Assembly (NCBI GenBank): GCA_016648135.1 | Contig: JADDOH010007983.1 | Location: 124,001 to 188,000 of the forward strand | Reading direction: 5' to 3' | Source: Agrypnia vestita | Taxonomy: Eukaryota; Arthropoda; Insecta; Trichoptera; Phryganeidae | Length of the DNA stretch: 64,000 nucleotides | Shown here: one piece after another, positions 28,601 to 36,983 of the stretch | Position numbering within the stretch: position 1 is the first letter of the stretch | Layout of the letters: each line of letters opens with the position of its first letter | Notes under the pieces: generated by a model | What the model was told of the DNA's origin: nothing | What the model saw: the letters and a program-made list of their open reading frames with translations, nothing else | Database searches by the model: none | Program-made: the position numbers and the translations under genes

Positions 28601-29394
28601 CTGTAGTTGATCGTCTCGGGCACCAGCCGACTGAAGAACTTGGTCACTTCCGGGAAGTTGAGACTTAACCGAAGAAACGTAAACAAGTCTGGCTCCAGCA
28701 AGGACATCATTTCTATCGCTGCTTTGACTTTTCCCGTGCTGAATATTTTCTTCCCCATCCTTCTAAATTCTGAGTCGGGGTCCGTGAAGCTGTTCATCCG
28801 AATACCGAAGGCGCAGGATCCTATCACGTCCGTTGAGAACTTGGCGATGAGCTCCTTCACCTCGACCGTGCTGCCAGAGGCCACGAGCCGCTGGACGTAC
28901 TCCAGCATGTCGTCAGAGCACTTTGCCAGGACGTCGAACATGTACTTCATCTTGCTGGATGTGAACGTCGGAGTCAACTTCACGCGGATTCTCTTCCAAT
29001 CTGGTCCCTCGAGATTGAACAAGTGTTGCGACAGGGGATCCACTTCTTTGTTGGACTTGAACCCGTGGCCTTGGAAGTGGCTGAAGTCCTTCAAGAGCAC
29101 CTTCTTGACTAACTCCAGGTCGTTGATCAGCAGGGTCTGCTTGTGGATCATGAAAAAGCCCACGCAAGGATGCTTCTTTGTTTCTCTGTACATCGTTTCC
29201 ATGTGTCGTCCTACGCTGACTTTCATCGAAGCTATTGGCCCGATGTTGCCGAAAGGAAAATTAGCTTCTAGACTGTAGATTCCTTTTCTCTTCCAATATC
29301 CGTATCTGTATTTCATCCATAGATAAAATAGCACGACAGAAAACACAATAAATACCAAGAAGTTTAATAGAATTGACGGTGAAAGGAAAAACAT
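19532..29394 (-). CDS. Cytochrome P450, CYP6-like gene A (four exons, intact)
   Basis: Microsomal cytochrome P450 of insect clan 3, closest in motifs to CYP6: a haem monooxygenase of the ER membrane that takes electrons from NADPH-P450 reductase and typically oxidises plant allelochemicals, insecticides or endogenous lipids. Coding exons on the minus strand are 29394-28527, 27514-27287, 21631-21380 and 19698-19532, lengths 868+228+252+167 = 1515 nt, 504 residues, the usual CYP6 length. All joins are phase 1. Visible motifs in order: N-terminal membrane anchor ([19 protein letters not shown]), helix C W-K-R-I-R, helix [10 protein letters not shown], helix K ETLR, FDPERF, and haem ligand loop [12 protein letters not shown]. 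No stops or frameshifts. Start chosen at 29394 because the paralogues begin there; an in-frame ATG at 29454 would add 20 Asn-rich residues. Intron 1 has a GC donor. Substrate unknown. Confidence 0.93.
19950..20395 (-). repeat. Partial copy of the 54-55 kb GACAGACAGACATTG repeat
   Basis: Contains about three degenerate units with TCCTAAAGAATAAGT, GATCTGTC and GGGGAAATGG-like words, ending in ACAGACAGACAGACAGACATT then GAGTTTTATAGAT. The same order is seen at 53968-55292, so these are two copies of one repeat whose tail is a (CAGA)n run. The bases read in the same sense as the larger copy on the plus strand; strand of origin is arbitrary. Confidence 0.65.
20396..21028. other. Intron 3 remainder of gene A, no feature
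   Basis: Intron sequence of gene A. Open frames (20526-20798 -, 20744-20929 +) show no domains. Nothing else recognised. Confidence 0.6.
21029..21266 (+). mobile_element. GTAACCCATAAAAACC repeat family, copy 2 (short)
   Basis: Starts CTAACCCATAAAAAACAAG and ends ACGAGTTAAAAGAAAGGGAGTA. The central part is deleted: the GATCGTCGCCACGAG core is missing but CACGGGAAAAGGGT and GATCCAAAG remain. The inner TACTCCCTTTCTTA end is kept, matching AAGAAAGGGAGTA at the other end as an inverted pair. Confidence 0.75.
21380..21631 (-). CDS. CYP6-like gene A, exon 3 (helix K to haem loop)
   Basis: 252 nt between acceptor ttgttccag and donor GTATGT. Encodes [16 protein letters not shown], the beta-strand region, [12 protein letters not shown], the PERF motif and the haem-binding [11 protein letters not shown]. 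The cysteine is the axial thiolate ligand. The exon is strongly GC-rich relative to its introns. Length identical to gene B exon 3. Confidence 0.95.
21715..22326 (+). mobile_element. RTE-type retroelement 3' end with (GAA)n tail (family 2)
   Basis: Conceptual translation gives [40 protein letters not shown] and [20 protein letters not shown], then frameshifted RTE tail ([36 protein letters not shown]). This is the C-terminal part of RTE/BovB-like reverse transcriptase ORFs after the catalytic core. It ends in AAGAAGAAGAAG, the microsatellite tail typical of RTE elements. 5'-truncated, several frameshifts, inserted in intron 2 of gene A in antisense. Confidence 0.8.
22380..22530 (-). mobile_element. 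Penelope-like tail with decayed hammerhead-like motif
   Basis: On the minus strand CTAGATGAAGCG...CCCCGAAACGTGTTGA resembles the CTGATGA...CGAAAC core found near the ends of Penelope-like elements, with the first box altered. A related tail is at 23390-23480. No coding part present. Tentative. Confidence 0.35.
22531..23389. other. Intron 2 of gene A, AT-rich, no feature
   Basis: No coding frame or recognised repeat. A phrase near 22970-23060 (CAGCTCGATTGAACACTGGG) is like the conserved core of the GTAACCCATAAAAACC repeat family, so a very old relative may be present. Confidence 0.5.
23390..23480 (+). ncRNA. Hammerhead-like motif in a Penelope-like tail
   Basis: CCTGATGAAGAGAAC at 23403 followed by GTTGTCGAAACATG gives the invariant hammerhead boxes CTGATGA and GAAA. 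The stretch between them pairs GAGAAC with GTTGTC at five of six positions, a possible stem II. A related copy is at 28019-28050. Penelope-like retroelements are known to carry minimal hammerhead ribozymes, so this is a candidate, without proof that stems I and III form. Confidence 0.4.
23481..24482. other. Intron 2 of gene A, no gene seen
   Basis: Overlapping short frames between 23917 and 24251 on both strands show no domain. Around 24350-24420 the sequence is GC-richer with inverted bits (CATCGAGCC / GGCTCGATG). No element ends were recognised. Confidence 0.5.
24491..25119. mobile_element. hAT element relic with exact 8-bp target duplication
   Basis: 629 bp bounded by CAGGTGTGGCGAACCT and AGGTTAGCCACACCTG (inverted), with subterminal GGCACGCG words at both ends. 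It is flanked by the perfect 8-bp direct repeat GCCTATGG at 24483-24490 and 25120-25127, diagnostic for hAT. Interior translation on the plus strand keeps transposase C-terminal traces ([20 protein letters not shown]; then [11 protein letters not shown]), the hAT dimerisation region, broken by stops. Sits in gene A intron 2. Confidence 0.9.
25174..26032. mobile_element. TIR element, CTGTGGGCGAAAG family, copy 2 (with nested insertion)
   Basis: Ends CTGGGGGCGAAAGGAACAAC and GAGCTCCTTTCGCTCACAG-like inverted sequence. Without the nested repeat at 25291-25832 it would be about 317 bp, matching copy 1 (306 bp). The interior aligns with copy 1 before and after the insertion. Confidence 0.75.
25291..25832 (-). 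mobile_element. GTAACCCATAAAAACC repeat family, copy 3 (nested)
   Basis: Near full-length minus-strand copy, running from GTAACCCATAAAAACCAAG (right) to CTTTCTTTTAACTCGTGGC (left). It interrupts the TIR element at 25174-26032 right after TATGAAATATCTCTTAAA, a phrase uninterrupted in copy 1 of that element near 6130-6150. Confidence 0.8.
26290..26494 (-). mobile_element. tRNA-derived SINE, copy 2
   Basis: Head at 26419-26494 on the minus strand: GCGGCCCTCGTAGCCCAGTG, GTATGACCTGG, then the B box GGTTCGATTCC. The A box TAGCCCAGTGG and B box fit pol III consensus well. The body after the head continues into TGTGATTTACTCAAGCCTGG, shared with copy 1 at 7856-7990. Better preserved than copy 1. It directly abuts the truncated MITE at 26499. 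Confidence 0.75.
26499..27270. mobile_element. ACAGGGTTATTTGG MITE copy with RTE fragment inside
   Basis: Left arm TTTGGAAAACATTAATAACC, right arm its complement ending in AATAACCCTGT. The very left tip is missing, where the SINE joins. An RTE family 1 fragment is nested at 26898-27125. Lies in gene A intron 2 immediately before exon 2. Confidence 0.75.
26898..27125 (-). mobile_element. RTE family 1, 3'-end fragment
   Basis: Minus-strand match to the 3' part of family 1: the tail is GGTAAGTAAGCAAGC, preceded by [29 protein letters not shown] and MRRCMNV-like coding traces. The 5' part is missing. Same end as the copy at 29880-30580. Confidence 0.75.
27287..27514 (-). CDS. CYP6-like gene A, exon 2 (helix I)
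   Basis: 228 nt between acceptor aaatttcag and donor GTAAAT. Encodes [20 protein letters not shown] then [17 protein letters not shown], with the helix I oxygen-activation motif A-G-F-E-T, and ends [10 protein letters not shown] at a phase 1 junction. Length identical to gene B exon 2. Confidence 0.95.
27600..27645 (-). other. Possible Penelope-like tail remnant
   Basis: On the minus strand CGCTGAAGACCAACCGAAAC has the CTGANGA and CGAAAC boxes spaced as in the hammerhead-like motif at 23403, but the sequence between them does not pair. Treated as a decayed relative. Confidence 0.3.
27672..27930. mobile_element. Small foldback element with tRNA-like loop
   Basis: Arms 27672-27723 and 27879-27930 are 52-bp inverted repeats with only a few mismatches (shared words TGAAATTTTTAAAT, AATCAATTAGAAAG, CATACAGAAAAAT). 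A tRNA-like sequence lies between them at 27784-27857. Non-coding. In gene A intron 1/exon 2 neighbourhood. Confidence 0.7.
27784..27857 (+). tRNA. tRNA-like sequence / tRNA pseudogene
   Basis: 74 nt with A box TAGCTTAGTGGTCAGAGC and B box GGTTCGAATCC, a good T arm (CTGGG TTCGAAT CCCAG) and an acceptor stem (GGTTGCT with AGTAACC). The D stem needs a shifted acceptor and the anticodon arm (CCGGCCCCGGAAAGGAGG) does not fold into a normal 5-bp stem and 7-nt loop, so no anticodon can be assigned. A T-rich run (TATTTTTTCG) follows, a possible pol III stop. Most likely a SINE head or tRNA pseudogene. Confidence 0.5.
28019..28050 (+). ncRNA. Hammerhead-like motif, second copy
   Basis: CCTGACGATGGAAAGG then TTTTTCCGAAACATGTAG. 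CTGACGA satisfies the CTGANGA box and GAAA follows; GGAAA pairs with TTTCC as stem II. The downstream part (AAACATGTAG, then AT-rich ending in AAATAATAAAA) parallels the copy at 23403. Candidate only. Confidence 0.4.
28051..28526 (-). other. Gene A intron 1 with GC donor
   Basis: Intron 1 of gene A spans 28526-27515 (1012 bp). Its donor, read on the minus strand, is ACAG then GCATGT, a GC donor, with AG acceptor at 27515. All paralogous exon 1 copies here have ACAG then GTAC. GC-AG introns are a normal minority class; the strong AG before the junction fits. Confidence 0.7.
28527..29394 (-). CDS. CYP6-like gene A, exon 1
   Basis: 868 nt from ATG (29394) to the phase 1 junction after D-S-E-T-G. 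Encodes the membrane anchor, basic stop-transfer ([13 protein letters not shown]), helix C ([19 protein letters not shown]), [20 protein letters not shown] typical of CYP6, and the F-G region. Exact same length as gene D exon 1. The in-frame ATG 60 nt upstream (29454) would add a leader with QNNNNN, not seen in paralogues. Confidence 0.94.
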
Positions 29395-29454
29395 GTTATT
29401 ATTATTGTTTTGATTGATACTTTCACTGAATACTGACGTTATTATGTTATCCAA

Positions 29455-29879
29455 ATTTTTTTTAAATATTGTACACAGTTTGTAACATTACATTTCTAAT
29501 ATTACAAATTACAAACGATTATGGTCATGCGTCCAGTTTAGAGGTTTAAATTAACGTATACTCGTTACGACCACTGACGGAATTGTAAGCAAATTATATA
29601 TATTCCTTGACCATTTATACTACGTGTTTATACTTTGATACCTATATACTTACAGAAACTCGTTGCACAGTGAGTCTGTGTGAGACTCTATCTTTGCAGA
29701 GCATTTGCGATAAGTGTACATATTAATGTTAGGTACATGTCGGACACGCAATACATAAATATTACACAAGAATAAAATGATTGTGACCTTAAACACGGTG
29801 GACGAAGGCTGACCTGATTAAGCGTCTCAAATTTGGCCATATCATTCTATAGTAAGTAATACGCGCACTGTATAAAGTA
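29455..29879 (-). promoter_or_regulatory. Upstream region of gene A
   Basis: AT-rich 5' flank. On the minus strand TATAAA-like words occur around 29615-29640 (GTATAAATGG; AAAGTATAAAC), which could be a core promoter 170-250 bases before the ATG. No conserved block shared with the B/D upstream region was seen. Weak evidence. Confidence 0.3.
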
Positions 29880-30543
29880 AGACAACGTGTGAAATACTAG
29901 TAGGCAATGAATGTTTGGAACAAGTAGATGAGTTTGTGTACTTGGGAAGTATGTTCGATAGAAGAGGGAATGTTGAGAAAGATATTGAGAGGAGAGTGAC
30001 TGCCGGGAATAGGGTGAACGGTGCTTTGAATGCAATAATTTCTAACAGAAATATGTCTAACGAGGCAAAGCTGGCGGTACATAATGGAGTTCTGGCACCG
30101 ACACTAATGTATGGAAGTGAAGCCTGGAGCTGGCAGAAGAGGAACGAAAGTAGATTGAATGCAGTGGAAATGAGGTCCCTTAGACGTATGTGTGGCAAAT
30201 CCATGTATGATAGAGTAAAGAATGAAGATATTAGCATAACACAGAGAATAAAAATAGGGTCGCTCAGGTGGTTTGGGCATGTTGAGCGAATGAATGAGGA
30301 AAGAATGGTAAGAAAGGTATATGATGCAAGTGTCGATGGCGCCAGAAAGAGAGGGCGACCACGGAAAACGTGGCATGACCAGATTAACCAGATACTGGAA
30401 GATGGTCCTGTTAGAAGCCTGAACAACCGTCGAGCTTGCATGCGAAGATGTATGAATGTAGACGAAGCGAAAGTTGTATGTCAGGACAGAAGAGTATGGC
30501 GCTCTATTCTTTCTGCCTACCCCCGCGGGGAAACGGCGTGATG

Positions 30544-30580
<37 letters not shown>
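29880..30580 (+). mobile_element. RTE-type 3' end with (GTAA)n tail (family 1), best copy
   Basis: An open frame of more than 200 codons reads EILVGNECLEQVDEFVYLGS, then RVTAGNRVNGALNA, LMYGSEAWSWQKRNESRLN, RWFGHVERMNEERM, GRPRKTWHDQINQI and RRACMRRCMNV, ending SILSAYPRGETA-stop at 30541. These are the blocks after the reverse-transcriptase core in RTE-like ORFs; the core itself is absent (5' truncation). A (GTAA)n tail runs 30542-30580. The frame is intact, so the insertion is fairly young. It lies in the A-B spacer. Confidence 0.85.
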
Positions 30581-31177
30581 AATAACAAAATCTTTGCATC
30601 TGGATGATGTGATAATAATAAAAATAATAATATTTGGATAACTTATATAGCGGCGTTTTCGCGAATACTCACCTCAAGGGAGCTTTACACAGAAAAATTA
30701 TTATCTTACAAAACAACTTACTGCTAGAAAAGAAAAAACTTATTTAGTATTACTTATTCACTAGGTGGCATAAAAGAAATGGAATTAAAATTGAGTACTA
30801 TTATAGTTGGGAGTGCCTGAAAGAATTAGGTGTTTTCGCGGAGTGCACAATAGGAGTGGAAAACATTAGCTAGCGTTGTTGTGGTCAGATTCTATAGGTT
30901 TTTATAGGATTGTCTAAGTAAATGCGTCTTAAGTAACTATTAAAATTAGTATTAAGTAACTATTTAATCAGGTTGTTTTTGCAAGATTTTAATTTATTTG
31001 ATTCGTATTAAAGTGAATGAATTTTTAATATTCGATGTAAATTATTTTAATGATATTCCCCTATTTTAGAAAGTCAGAAATATAGAAAAATGTGAAATAG
31101 ACATAACTGTTGATATAAGTACATAGATGCTTTGACATTTTCGACTCATGATTTAGGCAGGAATCTACCTGTAAAGG
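30581..31177. other. Spacer with one partial MITE
   Basis: Mostly unassigned AT-rich DNA. From about 31090 to 31175 it shares words with the ACAGGG MITE family (GACATTTTCGACTCATGATT, GGCAGGAATCTACCTG), a one-armed remnant. Confidence 0.5.
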
Positions 31178-31908
31178 ACTAGCTGCGGACCAGGTCTGTT
31201 AAACTCAGAATATTATTATATAAAAAAGTAACCCATAAAAACCAAGTTTTTACAATACTCCCTTTTTCATTTTCGGATTTTGTGTCTACCATATGCGTCG
31301 GAATCTCTATACAACTTGTATGAAAAAACCATTAAAAATTTAAAAATTCCAAAATAATATTATAATTATCATTATTTTTTATTACAATACTCCCTTTCTC
31401 ATTTTCTGGTTTTGTGTCTACCATATGCGTCGGAATCTCCATACAACTTGTATGAAAAAACCATTAAAAATTTTAAAAATCCATAATTATACTATAATTA
31501 TTATTATTTTTTAACAAAAATATGATAGATCTTCTTGATCGTCGCCACGAGTCTGCTTGCAAAGTTTCAGCTCGATTGGATCACGGGAAAAGGGTTAAAA
31601 ATCGATCCAAAGTTTTTTCGTCAAGATAATAAGCAAGCAGACGCCACGAGTTAAAAGAAAGGAAGTAAAAATTAGTTAAAATTGTTTTATTTAAAAAATT
31701 ATTCATAAACGACATTGGCCTGCCACAAAAAAATCATATTCTATTTTTTCTTCTATCTGTAAAGGACTAGTTGCGGACTAGGTCTGTTACACTTAGAATA
31801 TTTTTATATAAGAATTAGTTAAAATTGTTTGATTTAAAAAGTTATTCAAAAACGACATTGGCCTGCCACATAAAAAAACATTTTATTTTATTTTTTCTTA
31901 ATATATAT
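31178..31908. repeat. Tandem-duplicated segment, one copy split by a repeat
   Basis: The block CTGTAAAGGACTAG...ATATAA followed by ATTAGTTAAAATTGTTT...GACATTGGCCTGCCACA occurs twice: first as 31178-31226 plus 31670-31725, split by the repeat at 31227-31669, and again uninterrupted at 31757-31880. The second copy is therefore an empty site for the inserted repeat. Confidence 0.8.
31227..31669 (+). mobile_element. GTAACCCATAAAAACC repeat family, copy 4
   Basis: Starts GTAACCCATAAAAACCAAG and ends GCCACGAGTTAAAAGAAAGG then AAGTA. The 5' half is an internal direct duplication of about 128 bp (words TTTTGTGTCTACCATATGCG and TACAACTTGTATGAAAAAAC occur twice). It belongs to the same sequence variant as copy 2 in its 5' part. 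Inserted in a tandem duplicate whose sister is empty. Confidence 0.8.
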
Positions 31909-32324
31909 TTTTTTTACACAAAGTTTTATACTTTGTTCTATAATCAACGTATCAATTAAATTTCCAAGGTATCTTTACTTAAATAATAATGTTGATGTTA
32001 GTTACATGCAATCAACTCGTCAAAATTTACAATGTTAAATAATTACAGATAGAAATAAGTGTATAGTGACATTTTAAAATACAGGATTATAAGTGACGTT
32101 TTTGTATCCATGCGGTTAATAAGATGTTAGCGCATAATATGCAGCTGTATAGATTTATAGAGAGCTGTAATTAGCAAGGTGTATTTAGGTATATTAGGTA
32201 TCATTGTATATATGACCGATAAAAACGGTAATGAAGTAATTAGATTCAAAACGTTAATTACGCCTGCATTCTGAAAATAACATAACTGTTATTCGGTCAT
32301 TGTTACTTCAACACCTAAAAAGAA
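31909..32324. other. AT-rich spacer, no feature
   Basis: No coding frame or recognised repeat. Confidence 0.6.
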
Positions 32325-32838
32325 GTAACCCATAGAAACCAAGTTTTTATTATACTCCCTTTCTTTGTAAAATATAACAACAATTAAAAACGAATTAAAA
32401 TATATAACATAACACTAAACTTACAGTAATTTAATATATTTCTAAAATGTCAGATGTTTTGAGCTTTGATATGACACTTCATGCTTTGAAGATTAAATTC
32501 TAAAAAATTCTAAAAATTTGTCAGTCAATTTAGATTTTATTATGAATACCGACGGAGTAATTCAAATTTAGAAAATATACCGCGACGCTATCGGGCCGCC
32601 GTTGCTAATCAAATTTTTCTAATGATTCCAATTTGAAAAAACCAAAAACATCCGAAATTATACTATAATTTTTTTTTAACGAAAATTTGATAGATCTTCT
32701 TGATCGTCGCCACGAGTTTACTTGCCAAGTTTCAGCTCGATTGGATCACGGGAAAAGGGTTAAAAATCGATCCAAAGTTTTTTTTGACAGCAAGCCGGCA
32801 AGCAAGCAAGCAGACGCCACGAGTTATAAAGGGAGTAA
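32325..32838 (+). mobile_element. GTAACCCATAAAAACC repeat family, copy 5
   Basis: Near full-length (about 514 bp). Begins GTAACCCATAGAAACCAAG, then TATACTCCCTTTCTTTG, AATGTCAGATGTTTTGAG, the CGCGACG/GGGCCGCCGTTGC block, GATCTTCTTGATCGTCGCC, GCTCGATTGGATCACGGG and ends CGCCACGAGTTATAAAGGG. Confidence 0.85.
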
Positions 32839-33059
32839 AAATAGAGAAATAACTAGACGTTTGTAAAATGTCAACATTTCTATTATTGCGACAAAATATT
32901 AGCTTTACTCTAATATTTGAACACTTTGGATAAATAAATTAGTAGAAGTGTGTGAAAGAATCTGATCTCTAACAACTTCTGAAATAATTGGCCAAAGACA
33001 CATTAAACGTTGAATGTTAGAAGATTGTTGTCAAAACACGATTTTATTGTATTAATATT

Positions 33060-33735
33060 CTCGTTTGCTAATTCGTGAAGGATAATTTGTTAACAGTGCG
33101 GTGTCGCCTACGTGGAATGCTAGTTCACCGTTGATTTTTTGTTGAAATCTGTCGTTCGCAAGAGTGAGAATTAGTAGCGGTCTGGGGACCGTACCTTGGG
33201 GGACTTGAAATTCACCTATTGGTGGATTACTTAGAGATTCATTTGATCTGACTATCTGAGGTCTGTTCGATGAGTGGCTTTTTATCCGTTTGGGGCTGTG
33301 TTGTCAATCCCGTTTTCTTTTGATTCTGGTACGAATTGTTCGTGGGAGATACTGTCGAGTACTTCCTTTGAATCGATGATGACACCTATGCAATTACTTG
33401 ATATGTCGTTTGCATGAGTGAGAAATAGTAGAGGTCTGGGGACCGTACCTTGGGGGACTCCAAATTCACCTATTGGTAGATTACTTAGAGATTAATTTGA
33501 TCTGACTATCTGAGGTCTGTTCGATGAGTAGCTTTTAATCCGTTTGGGGCCGTTTTCTTTTGGTTCTGGTACGAGTTGTTCGTGGGAGATACTATCGAGT
33601 AGTTCCTTTGAATCGATGAAGATTCCTATGCAATTACTTGATTTGTTCAATTTACTTTGTGTGATGGTGGATTTTTTGCTGTTGCCTATTGTGTGCATAT
33701 TCCCCGGCGGACCCAAATTGATTTTCATTTATTGT
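33060..33735 (-). mobile_element. Non-LTR reverse transcriptase fragments, tandem duplicated
   Basis: On the minus strand the left block gives NDRFQQKINGELAFHVGDTA then LLTNYPSR, a decayed form of the YxDD box region (FADDTAL in intact relatives). Two direct copies of about 255 bp (33165-33410 and 33420-33640) then encode SNCIG-IDSKE-LDSISHEQ (the A box, KAFD region), RIKSYSSNRPQIVR and GEFGVPQGTV, the hallmark G-x-P-Q-G box. Stops and changed residues show it is dead. It looks CR1/Jockey-like; clade not certain. Confidence 0.75.
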
Positions 33736-33759
33736 AGAATTCACTTTTGTGATTGAATT

Positions 33760-35017
33760 TCGTCTCTTTTTGACTGCTTATTCAAAAAATTTCGATATAT
33801 TAGATAAATACTATAATACCTAATTCTCATTGTTTGCTAAATTAGATTACACTACCAATATGATTGTACGTGATTATCCCTCATCACACACAAGAAACTT
33901 AATTATTTTTGGTGAGGTATAACATATAGTAATAACTTGATTCTTAATATTTACTAGTAATCATGTTTATAAAAGAAATTATATGCATTATCAATTAAAT
34001 AAATAAAAAAATTCATTGTCCCTTGTATTTTTAACATGTTAATAAACAAAACAAAGGAAATTGTAAAACACAGCTATTTAAATTACCAAATAACAAATTG
34101 GTTAAAAAAATCTGGTAGTAGTAGTAAAGAAGTGATACACTCTTGACCTCCAAACTGAGAAATGTTTGTTGCTGTATCTACCATACAAAATTTAAATGTT
34201 GGATATTTATTTTTATTTGTTATTTTATTTCTCTCTTTATTCTTGTTACTTAATCAATCTTTTATATTTTTATTTTTTTATCTACCTATCCTTTTAACTA
34301 TCTGCTTATTTTTATTATCTTCCTCTTTTTTCTTTTTAAATCAATTCTTAATATTATTATTTTTTTGTGTTATAACTCAGTTTTCTTTATTGTATAATTG
34401 TGGTTTAATGCAGAATAAGAAAAGTATTTAATTGAGAAATATAACTGCCCCAAAACACCTAGTGGGGCGTTATAAATTAAATTTATAAAAAGTGTTTCTG
34501 TGATAATATTTAAACAAATTAATTAATCAATTGAATTAATTTGTTGAAAAAATGGGCCAAAACCATATGCATTGTATGTCAGCATTTATGATAAGTGCGC
34601 CCGAAAGCGACATCTGTGGTTTTACAAGGAAGGAATGTGACATTCTTTGTTATTCTTTTGTTTTTTTAGTTGATATTTTTCTTCTGTTTGACATTACAAT
34701 AGTAAATAGATGAAAGTTGAAGCATCTTTTTCATTTCAAATATTTTAAAAATCATTTTGGTGTGTTTGTCGAGTTGTCATGACTTTCAAATAATACAAAA
34801 CTCTCGCAATCACTTAATTTATCTTCTTCATAACTATAGTAAGCATGACACAACAATATTTATCATCAATCCCGATACAAAAAATATATTCATATTGAGT
34901 ACTTTGAAGCATGACTTTTATTATTTATTGAAAACAAAATCGAAATAAAATACGCGTAAATCACGTAATATACCTACACGTCCTAGGCCCGAATTCAGAG
35001 TCATTACTTACATGATT
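33760..35017. other. Upstream flank of gene B; start of B/D segmental duplication
   Basis: AT-rich. The frame at 34162-34431 is a run of Leu/Phe/Ile with no domain. From about 34790 the sequence aligns with 57110 onward (CTCGCAATC-CTTAATTT; TATAGTAAGCATGACACAAC; GAATTCAGAGTCA), the beginning of the segment duplicated upstream of gene D. 34640-34760 also resembles 45720-45830. Confidence 0.6.
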
Positions 35018-35237
35018 CTTCTTTCTTTCTTTTCTTCTTCTTCTTCTTCTTTCTTTATTCTTTATTCTTTATAATTAATATGCCTTAGTATATCATAAAT
35101 ATTTATCATTACTGACATATTTCTAAATGTGGAGACCTGTAATTGGCCATCTATATTGATTGTATCAATGTTTTCTATGCTTTTTTTTTTGTGCTGTTGG
35201 TCTTCCATAAACATTAAATAAATAAATAAATAAATAA
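35018..35237 (+). mobile_element. LINE 3' end with (AAAT)n tail, 6-bp target duplication
   Basis: Absent from the matching place upstream of gene D, and flanked by ATGATT at 35012-35017 and 35238-35243. A pyrimidine-rich 5' part (TTCTTCTTCTTC) leads to GGTCTTCCATAAACATT and (AAAT)n. The same 3' end occurs inverted at 46008-46136. 5'-truncated, no coding part. Confidence 0.7.
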
Positions 35238-35243
35238 ATGATT

Positions 35244-36563
35244 TAAAGGTTAAGGTACACCTTATAAGCCTAATTTTCAGTACAAAATAACATTTTTAAT
35301 GAATTCGGGCCCTAAAGTTCTTGTTGAAAGAGCTTTAGGGCCTTGAAGCCATCCAAAAAATCTTCCAACTATGCCTTCTATAGGTACCAACATCTCGGTT
35401 ATTTTTATGTGCTGGCTTTCATGGTCTCTGTGTCAGTTGTTTGATGAGGTTTAAGAAGTGTTATTATGTAATACATAATAATTATACTTCATATAATATT
35501 GTCACGGGTCGTGCCTGCGGTAGGCAAATGAAAACACTGGAAATTAATTAGCGGTTTATTAATTAGCGACTAATTATTATTCAATGTACAAAGCTACTCA
35601 ACACGAATTAAAATTAACGATATTATATAATCTACACTTTTTCGCAATATATCACTTCGTCTATGAACACTGTATTATTATATTGGATAACACTTATTTA
35701 TCGCTCGTGTAATATTCAATTCTCGCACATAGAAGTTTTATTTCGCCACTTAGGTAAAGGTATTTTCTATAACCTTGCAATTGAGTTACTGTAGGTACAT
35801 TAAATTATCATCGTTCAAAAACTCACCCATACACAACATCCATTTTCTAAACGATGACCTGAACTTATAGATCCATTAAATCAATTATTTATTAAGTACT
35901 AATCGCACTACATTCAAACACTAAATATACAGTACACATAAATGTACATGAAAATATACTTAAATGCAAAATACATGTTACTAGAGTGCCGAAGACACTT
36001 GTAATTGGGATAATGGCCATAGTCTACATTTATAATGTTTTATTATTATATAATATATAATATTTCCTGGCGTATCCTAGTGTAATGCAAGTAATTCGGT
36101 TGAATTTCATTACACAATAAAGTATATTGCTCTCAAATTCCGTAAAATAAATTGTAGATTTTCTCATTAGCGACATCTGTGGGGATTTAGGGGAATGAAA
36201 ATGGCTTTGTACAGGCCGCATGGAAAGGCAATTACAACTCATATGTGAAAGCTCTCCACGCAATTTGAACATATATACAACTTCCAAAAAATGAATAAGC
36301 ATGGTAAATTCTATCATGGGTGGAAATGGCGAATGTTACATTGTGTAAAGTGATCACTTAGCCAACCATTAAGATAGGTCATAAGTCCTATGTACACCCA
36401 AATGACTTCTATACCTACTTTCCCATAAGAAATACAGTTTCATCTCTGTGAGATATCTATAATACACATTAATTGATTAATAATGTCTCTGTGACATAAA
36501 TCCGGCACTGTTCTGAAAGATTTGAACAAACTCAAAAATATTCTGAAGAGTATCATGTACCTA
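35244..36563. other. Spacer upstream of gene B, no gene seen
   Basis: The first ~80 bases align with the D side (GATTTAAAGGTTAAG; ATTTTCAGTAC). After that B has extra sequence with no recognised feature; the frame at 36030-36317 (-) shows no domain. Confidence 0.5.
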
Positions 36564-36890
36564 TTATCCTGTTAGTGTCTCTAATATATATAAAATAATA
36601 ATAATATTAAACTCTCTGCTGCCATGTCGTCGTGTCTCCAGTAGAGGCTGTATCCAAAATCTATGTTTATTTTTACGACGACGTTTTCCACGATAATGTA
36701 CATAAATAACTGCAGCAAATTCTTCGACGTCCATCAGTCCAATATTTGTAGAAGCACTGACGATTGCGGCGGACCGCAATAGAACCGAGACGATACGGTT
36801 AGCCGGAACACGGCGTGCGGCAAACCGTATATACTGCGGCCTGCCGCACGGCACGCCGCACCACGACCAGGCGCTAGTGCGCTTTAAGCC
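36564..36890 (-). pseudogene. PIF/Harbinger transposase N-terminal fragment
   Basis: Read on the minus strand from ATG at 36734: MDVEEFAAVIYVHYRG, then KRRRKNKHRFWIQPLLETR and HGSREFN. The R/K-rich block followed by F-W-x-x-P and R-x-x-x-G-x-F/Y-N is the N-terminal signature of Harbinger-type (ISL2EU/HARBI) proteins. The GC-rich upstream part (36735-36890) has inverted words (GTGCGGC, GCCGCAC), like a subterminal region. The DDE catalytic part is missing, so this is a truncated element. Confidence 0.5.
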
Positions 36891-36983
36891 TAATGGAATT
36901 TGCGTTCAGAAGGGTTTCTTGTGAATAACTATTAATAACAATAGACAAATGATATAAATAAACAGATAATTAGTAAAAAAATT

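Noticed and set aside
28607..29278. 223-codon open frame on the plus strand
   Set aside because: Antisense shadow of gene A exon 1; codon structure comes from the P450 on the other strand.
29394..29454. Upstream ATG of gene A at 29454 as the start
   Set aside because: It adds 20 residues with an Asn run that paralogues lack; the internal ATG at 29394 aligns with B and D starts. Not excluded.
34162..34431. Hydrophobic 89-codon frame resembling a membrane protein
   Set aside because: Composition follows from T-rich DNA; no start context, splice signals or homologous features.
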